A stretch of DNA of 64,000 nucleotides from Verrucomicrobiota bacterium (GTDB taxonomy: Bacteria; Verrucomicrobiota; Verrucomicrobiia; Verrucomicrobiales; Verrucomicrobiaceae): assembly GCA_017301975.1 (NCBI GenBank), contig JAFLEI010000023.1, positions 1-64,000 of the forward strand. Direction: 5' to 3'. A program made the translations under genes and the position numbers. Positions 40,701 through 49,700 of this stretch are shown here, one piece after another (the stretch's first letter is position 1; the number at the start of each line of letters is the position of its first letter). The notes beneath the pieces are model-generated. The model worked only from the letters and a program-made list of their open reading frames with translations, was not told the DNA's origin and made no database searches.

Positions 40701-43700
40701 AGCTCGCAAGCAATCTCAGCATCAATTCCAATGCCGGCGGCGCAGCGTCCCGCATCGACATCAGCGGCTCCATTTCACAGACCGCAGGCTCGACTTTTGG
40801 CCTCGACATCATGGGGCCGGGGCGTCTCACCCTGAGCGGTCAAACCGCCAACACCTACACCGGACTGACCACCGTTTTCAGCCGCGGATTTGGTGATGCC
40901 ACCAACCCTCAGCTGGTGCTGGCCAAGACCACCACCAGCATGAGCACCGTGACGATCAGCAGCGTCCAGGTGTCCGCTGCCAGCACCACGAGCGGCAGCA
41001 CCACCGTCAATCTGACCAGCGGCAACACCAACAACTTCTACGTTGGCATGGTCATCACCGGCAATCCCAACATTCCTTCCGGGGCCACAATCACGCAGAT
41101 CAATTCCAGCACTCAGTTTGTGATCTCCGCGGCCGCCAGCACCACGGCCACCACCAACACCACCTTTGACGTCCGCCAGCTCGTCAATGTGACCAACACC
41201 GCCGGCTTCTACGCCGGCATGGTCATCAACGGCAACCCCAGCATTCCGGACGGCACGGTGGTGCTGGCGGTCAAGAACGGCACCCAGCTGGTGCTCTCCA
41301 AAGCGGCCACCTCCACTTCCACCACCACCACCACCTACGGCACCTACGTGGCCAATGGCACCATCTTGGGAGACCTGAAGCTCGGCAATGTGAGCATGGG
41401 CGGCCTGGGCAGCACCCTCGTTCATCTTGGCGCTGACGAGCAGATCGCCGACACCGCCCTCATCCGCTTCGATGCAGGTTTTGGTGGCGACTCACCCAGC
41501 AACAATGGCAACAACTCCTACTGGAAGCTGATGGGCTTCAACGAAACCGTCCGCGGGCTCTCAGACTTCACCGCCTCCGGTGTCGTGGAAAATCTGGAAG
41601 GCGAAAACCAGTCCTCCAACAGCACCCTGACCCTGAACACCAGCGGGGTGAACTACTACAACGGCTTCATCCGTGACCGCGCCAACAACACCGGCACCGG
41701 CGTCCTGAACCTCGTCGTTGCCGGCAATGGCACGCAGGTACTTGCCCTCGGCAACATCAGCTACTCCGGCAGCACCACCATCAATTCCGGAGCCACGCTC
41801 GTTCTCGAAAGCACGACCAGCTTCGGCAATGGCGTTGGCGGGGCCGCCGCCGCTGCCATCGGTGCTCAGACCATCACCAACAACGGCACTCTCGGCATGC
41901 GCATCACCAACGGTGGCACATGGAGTTTCGCACGGGCCATCTCCGGCACGGGCGCGCTGGTGCGCGATGGCGGCACCGGCACCCTGAACTTCAACACCGT
42001 GGGCTCCACCTTTGGCGCCGGCATCAAAGTTTTGGAAGGCGGCACCACCAACTTCAATTCCTCGACCACCACCGTCACCGGCGGCGGTTTCTACATCTCG
42101 GGCAAGCAGAATCTCACCGTGGTGAACTGGGGCGGAAATGTCAATGTCCAGGGCGGCGGGCTGACGATCTTCGGCAATGGCAACAACGTCACCTCCGGCG
42201 CCATCTTGTCCGTCACATCCTCCAGCACGGTGACGGGCGCGATCAACCTTGTTGGCGGAGACCTCCGCCTCGAAGGTTCCGGCTCCCTGAGCGGAGTCAC
42301 GAGCGTCCTCATCTCCGGCAGCGGTGCTCTGGCAGACGGCAATACCTTCCAGGGCCTGAGAATTAAAAACACCAGCGCAACCGCTGTGAACCGCATCACC
42401 GACTCTGCCGCCATCGTCATGAACGGCGGGCAGATCACCCTTCAGGGCGTTGGCACAGGCTCGGAAAACTTCTCTGAAACCCTTGGCACGCTTTCCTTCA
42501 CCGGCGGCTCCAACCGCATCGTCTCTGAAAAGGCCACGGCCGCTTCCAACCTCCTGACCTTCGCCAGCCTGGGCAGCCGTGCAGCCGGCTCCACTGCCAT
42601 CTTCAATTCAATCCGCAGCAATGCGGACACAGGCGGTGTCATCGCCTTCACCACCGCGCCCACCCTGACCAACAACATCCTCGGTGGTTGGGCGGTGCGT
42701 CTCACCAGCACTGGCTACGAATGGGCCACGGTGACATCCCAGACGGTTAACAGCAGTTCAGTCAATGCCGTCACCGGGCTGGCCTCTGGTCTTTATACGG
42801 CGGCAAGTTCAAATACCTTCGACTCATGGAGCGGCTTCGGGAACAACAATGTCAAGGTGACCGCCCCCCAGGCTTCATCCGCCGTTACTTCCACCAGCAC
42901 CCGGACCGTCAATTCGCTCAATATTCAGAGCACCTCCGGCCTCACCATCAATATCAATCCGGTCACCTCACAGGCCACCAACACCCTCATCATCAACAGC
43001 GGGGGCATTCTGGCCACCCAGGCCACGCATACGATCGCTGGCGGCAGGCTCACCGCAGGCACTTACAGCGGCTCCCTCAACCCCTATGAGCTGATCTTCC
43101 AGCTCCCGACCAACCAGCTCAACGTCACCAGCGCCATTGTGAACAACGGTGCCAATATTGTTTCTCTGGTGAAATCCGGTGCTGGCACTCTGGTGCTTAA
43201 TCCGACCGTGTCCGCGGTGGTCCAGACGATGAATCCTAACAACACGACGGTGACGCTCAACACAGGCAGCTTTACTACGGATATCCCGATCGGATCCACC
43301 GTGACCGGGGCCGGCATTCCTGCCGGCACGACAGTGGTTGGCCTCATTGGCAACAACCAGGTGGTCCTGTCTCAGAAGCCCACCTCCGCCATCAGCACCA
43401 CGCTGACCTTTGGCGTGCTCAACACCTACACCGGCAAGACCTACATCAATGACGGCGTGCTGCAGATCACCCGTGAAAGCGACCTGGGCGCCAACCCCCT
43501 GACCTACCAGGCCGATCAGCTGACGCTCAATGGCGGCGTGCTCCGTGCCAGCACCAACCTCATCTTCAACGACGCCAATCGCGGCATCACCCTCGGCACT
43601 GCAGACGGCTACTTCCGTGTGGCCACCAACAGCACGCTCACCATCGGCGGCGCCAACAGCATCAATGGAGACGTCGGCAGCCTGATTTTTGCCCCTGACG

Positions 43701-46700
43701 CCAGCAGCCTCGGTGTGCTGCTGATCACAGGAAACAACAATCTTGCCGGTGGTTTGGAAACCAATGGCGCGCAGGTGACTGGCACCGGCACGCTGGCATC
43801 CACCTTCGTCACCGGCGGGACCACCGTCACGGTGACCACCACCGCCGGCCTTGAAGTGGGCGCCACGATCACCGGTGACGGCATCCCCGAAGGCGCGGTC
43901 ATCACGAGCATCATTGACGGCACCACCATCGAGATCTCCGCAGCCGCCGTCGGTGACGGCACCAATCAAAACCTCGTCTACAGCGGCTTCAACGCCGTCA
44001 AGCTCACCGGTAACAATACCATCGGCTTCATCCGGATGATCGGTTCCACCATCGCTCTGCTCGGCAACAACACTCTCACCAATGATATCCTGGTGTCTTC
44101 AGGCCTCCTGCGGCTCGGCGGCAGCAATCAGTTCAACGGCACCCTCACCAACAACGGTGGCGAAGTCCGTCTGGAGAGCAATAACGGGCTGGTCAGCAGC
44201 AACGGCGGCTACACCGTCGTTACCGACGGCACGTTCAACCTGAACGGCTTCTCCACCACCGTGGCTAAAATCACCGGCACCGGCACGGTCACCAACAATG
44301 GCACCGGAACCTCCACCCTGGTGGTCAATGCATCCGACAACTTCACCTTCAACGGCGTGATCAGCGACGGCGCGGTGTCCTACGGCGTCATGTCTCTGAC
44401 CAAGAACGGCAATGGCATTCTCACCCTGGCCAATGGCAACTCTTACTCGGGACCCACGGTCATCAACGGCGGTGGCCTCCGTGTTTCAGCACTTGGATTT
44501 GGCGGCCAGAACAGCAGCATCGGCAATTCGTCCAATGACGCCGCCAATCTGGTCCTCAATGGGGGGGCGCTGCGCTTCTTCAACAATGCCGCCACCTTTA
44601 CGGACCGCTCCTTCACCCTCGGTGTTGGAGACAGCGCCGGCGCCATCATCGCAGATGGCACTCTCATTGGCGCGACCGTGACCTTTGGCTTCAATGATCA
44701 GTCCCCGGATGTGGCGTTTGTCGGCACAGGTTCCCGCACCCTGACCTTGGGCGGGGGCAATCGTGGGGAGAACACCTTCAGCCTGAAGCTGGGAGACGGC
44801 ACCGGCGGAGCCACCTCGCTCAACAAAATTGGCAACGGCACCTGGGTGCTCGGCTCCACCAGCACCTACACGGGTGAGACCGTGATCATGGCAGGCGTCC
44901 TGGCAGCCACCGCGAATGGTGCCTTCGGTGCCTCGGGCGGCGCGGGCATCATCATTGCCGGCGGCACCAATGGCAGCAATCTCATCGGCAATCAGAATGC
45001 CACGCTTGACCTGCGCAATGTGAACTACAGCACGGTTCAGACCATGTATCTGGCTGGCGGAACCCTGGCAACCACCATCGGCAACAGCTCCTGGGCGGGC
45101 TCGGTTTTTGTCAATGCCAACTCCACCATCCTTGTGCAGCAGGGCACGTCCCTCAACCTTCAGGGCACCTTGGGCGGAAACGGCAATGTGACTCAAATCG
45201 GCGGCGGCATGCTGATCCTCAGCGGCCAGGCAGATCTCACCACCCGCAACAGCCTTCCTTCCTTCAACGTGACCAATCACACGGTGCAGGCGGGCACTTT
45301 GAGGCTTGACTACACCACCAACAATTCCAGCAAGCTTTCGGACACAGGCGCGCTGGTTCTGGGCGGCAGCCGTTTTGGCGGCACGCTTGAACTCTTGGGC
45401 GGCTCTCATGTGGAGAGCGTCTCCTTTGTCCAGTTGAATGCCGGGGACAATCGAATCTCCCGCCTGAGCGGCAGTTCGATCCTGCGCATGAACGGCATTG
45501 GCCGCGGGGCAGGGGCGACGATCAATTTCAGCGCCAATGACATCGCCAGCACCGACACCAACAACACGGTGGGCATTCTCGGCTCCTGGGCCACGGTCGG
45601 CACTTCGGACTGGGCCACGAAGAGCTCCTTCAACGAAGCGCTGGTCGATACAAAATCCACGACCGCCGGCGATCTCATGATCCGGGCCTACACCGACTAC
45701 ACCAGCAATGCGGTGGACAACGACTGGGTCATTTCCTCCACCACAGGAAACATGAATTTCGTGGCGAACACCACTCAAACGGATCGCACCGCCAACACCC
45801 TCCGCTTCTACAGCCCGGTGGGCGGCGGCGGCGTGAGCACGGTCACCCTCAACGGGACCAACTCTCTGCAGGGCGGCGCCATCCTGGTCTCTCCAAACAT
45901 GGGCGGCAGCGCGGCTCTGATTGACGGCACCGGCATGCTTACCACCGGCAGGGTCAGCGGCACGGTCAATGACCTGTTGATCATTCAGAACAACGTCACC
46001 GCTCCCTTCGAGATCTCCGCTTCGATCATCGACAACACCGCCAGCCGTGCAGACCGCGTCGCCACGATCGTGAGCGGCAGTAACCTGGTGCGCAATGTCA
46101 ACGGCGCCGATCTCGCCGTGGGCATGCTTGTGACGGGATCAGGCATCGCCGCCGGGACCACCATCACGGCCCTGTCCAGCGTCGCTAACGTCACCATAAC
46201 CAGTGCTTCAGGCAGCACGGTCACGGTCTCCAGCGTGCCGAGCAATCTATTTGTCGGAGCCACCGTGCTCGGTCGCACAGTCACTGCGATCAATGGCTCG
46301 ACCCTCACTCTCGACGGCACGGTCAATGAAGCAATCTCCGGCTCCACCACTCGGGAGTTCCAGACCAACACCATCACCCTGAGTGCCAACACCACGGCCT
46401 CCGCCACACAGAACCTGCAGTTCAACCAGGACCGCTCCGGCACCACCACCGCTGGCAGCACCACGGTCACCGGGCTTAATGGCACCGACGGGACCAATGG
46501 TCTCTTCGTGGGAATGAAGGTCTCCGGCCTTGGCATCGTGGACGGCACCACCATCACCGCGATCTCCGCCAATTCCACCATCACCCTCAGCAATGCCGCT
46601 GTCGCTGGGGCTGGCACCGGCACTCTTACCTTCTCCCAGGTCACCGGTCTGGCCAAGTCCGGCCTGGGGAATCTGATTCTCTCCGGCATGAACCTCTTCA

Positions 46701-49700
46701 CGGGAGTCACCACCCTGAATGCTGGCGTCACCACCATCCAGTCCCTTGGCATCGAAGGATACAATGCCGGCACGCAGATGATCACCAATCTCACCTCGCT
46801 GGGCCGCACGGCCACGCTGACGGACACCACCGGTCTCACCATCGGCACCCTCGTCAGCGGCGGTGAGATCCCCTCCGGCGTCACCATCACCGCCATCAAC
46901 AGTCCTACCACGATCACGCTGTCCAACGGGGCGCTTGTCACCACCACCGGTGCAAACCTGAACTATGACAGCAGCGCCATCACGGCGAAGACCGGCGCGA
47001 TTTCCGCCACCACCACCGTCAACAGCGCCACCATCACCGTCGCCAGCGGCACGGCAGGGCTCAGCGTCGGTCAGACCGTTTCGGGCACGGGGATCCCCAC
47101 CGATGGTGGCACCGTGGTCATTCTCTCCATCATCAATGGCACCCAGATCACCATCGGGGTGCTGAATGGCGGAGGGAATGCCGCGTCACTCGCGACCGCT
47201 TCGGGCACCACCAATCTCACCTTTGGCAACAACACCTCCCTCTTCACCGGCACGCTTGCCACCAACACCCAGAGCGGCGCGCTTATCACCGTCGGCAGCA
47301 CGCTCGGCCTGACCGTCGGCCAGACCATTTCCGGCAACGGCATTCCTGGCGGCTCCACCATCGTGCGGATCTTGGATCAAAACACCATCGAGATCTCCAA
47401 TCCCGTCACCACCACCGGCCAGAACAACCTCAGCTTTGGAGCCAGCACCAGCATTGGCGCCACGCTGCTCGCCACCACCACCAATGGCGACTTCAGGATC
47501 ACCGTTCCGACCACCGCCAATTTGAGCGTGGGCGAGCTCGTCTCCGGACCCGGCATCCCATTGGGCGCCACCATCACCAAAATCATCAACGGCACCACGA
47601 TCGAAATTTCCGTGGCGGCGATCTCCACCGGCTCCAACACCCTCGTCTTTGCCGGCCCGGCTTCCAGCCTGGGCGCCTCCCGCAATGCCCTGGCCAATTT
47701 GGTCTTCAACGGCGGCACCCTCCAGTTCAATGGCGCCAGCGCCAGCTCGGACCGCGGCTTCACCATCAATCAGACCGCCGTCTGGGATGTGGGCAATGCC
47801 TACACGGTGCTGACCCTGGGCGGCAATTACACCACCCCCGGCAATCAGGATGATTACAGCATTGTCAAAATCGGTGCAGGCACCCTCTCCCTGCTCGGAA
47901 CTTCCTTTGGCGGCTACGGCATCACTTCCCTGGTGGTGGGAGACGGCACACTGAAGCTCTCACCTGCTTTCAACGACCAGTACATCCGCAACGATGTGGG
48001 CTCCCTGACCATGGCAGGCGGCACGCTCGATATTCAGAGCATCTCAGGCCGCACCACCACTCAGAACATCATCGGCACTCTGAACATTACCGAGGGCTCC
48101 TCCAGAATCCGCGTGACGGGCTCCTCCGGCTCCGGAACCTTCCTCAATCTGCAGGACGTCAACACCCCTTCACCTATTAACTTTGAAAAGGGCGGCACCG
48201 TGTTGTTCGAGGTGAACGGCGGCGCCCTCGTGGCCCAGATCACCCTCTCCGGGCGTGCTCTGCTCGACGTCGGCGTTCTGATGCCTCGCGCCTTGTTCAC
48301 CATCAACAGCACCCTCAACCCCGGCATCAACAATTTTGCCTTTGTGGACTCCTCCACAAACATCCTCACCGGCTCGGACATCAAAGGCGCCCATACCTTC
48401 AAATCAAATCCGGCAGACTGGCTTGCCACCTACAACATCTCTGACGGCGCTCTGCTGGAAGAATCCTTCTCGGGCAGCACCGTTGCCGGCGCGTCGGTGA
48501 ACACCATCCTGCTGACCAACAACAGCACCTCATCTGCAGGGGATACGAGCACCTCTTCCACGCTCGTGACCCGGGTTCCAGGCGTTGACCGTCTGAAGGT
48601 CGGAGAGCTGGTGCGTGGCAATGGCATCGCGGATGGCACCTTCATCACCGCCATCGATGTGGTCAACAAAACCATCACCCTCAGCCAGGCTCCCACCCTC
48701 GCGAACGTCCCGGCGACTTTGTATGCGTTCACCGTTCCTACCGTCACCGGCACCATCGTCGCTGGTGATTACACGATCACCAACATCTACGACGCACGCC
48801 TGAAAGTGGGCATGAATATCTCCGGACCTGGGATTCCGTCAGGCTCGATGATTTACTCCATTGATGCCAGCGCTCGCACGATTACGATTGTTAATGGTGG
48901 GCCTTCAGGGGTGTTTACGCAGAGCGGTACGGATCTTACCTTTTACTCAGAAAACCTCGCCACCCTGCCTGTCGAGCTCAATTCCAGCGTCGTCACCATC
49001 ACGGACACGCTCACCATTGCCAGCGGCGCCATCCTGCAGTCCACTCATTCGGGCATCCATCAAAACTCCATTGTCGGCGGCGTGCTGACCAGCGGTCTGG
49101 CCAACACAGACGGCACCACGGCTGACCTCATCATCTACAACTGGAATCCGCTGACGGCCCTGACCATCAGTTCCTCGATCTCCAACAACAGCTCCGCAGG
49201 TCTGCTCGTCAATCTCGTGCTCAGCGGAAATGGCACCACCGCTCTCTCAGGCTCAAACACCTACACCGGCACCACCTATCTGCAGGGCGGCGTCATGCGC
49301 CTTGATTCGGCAGACGCGCTGCCTGCCAACAGCCACCTCCGCATTGACGGCGGCGTGGTGGGCCTCAATTCCGGCGACTTCACCCGCAGCCTTGGCACCG
49401 GCAGCACGCAGGTGGATTGGACGAGCAGCGGTGGCTTTGCCGCTTACACGACGAATCGCACCGTCAACATCGGCGGCAGCGGAGGCACTCTGGTCTGGGG
49501 CCTGAACGGCTTCGTGCCCGACAATGATTCGCTCATTCTGGGCGCTCAGGATGCCAACAGCACGGTGATCTTCGCCAATGGCATTGATCTTGGCCGCAAA
49601 TCCCGCCTTGTGGAGGTCATCAGCGGTCGCGGAACAGTTTACACATCTCCTGGTGTCCTGGCTGCAGATGCCTCCATCACCGGTGTTCTCTCTGGCAGCG

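Noticed and set aside
36330-47700. CRISPR-like repeated DNA in the giant gene
   Set aside because: The repeats are protein-level, diverged and in frame; there are no identical short repeats with unique spacers.
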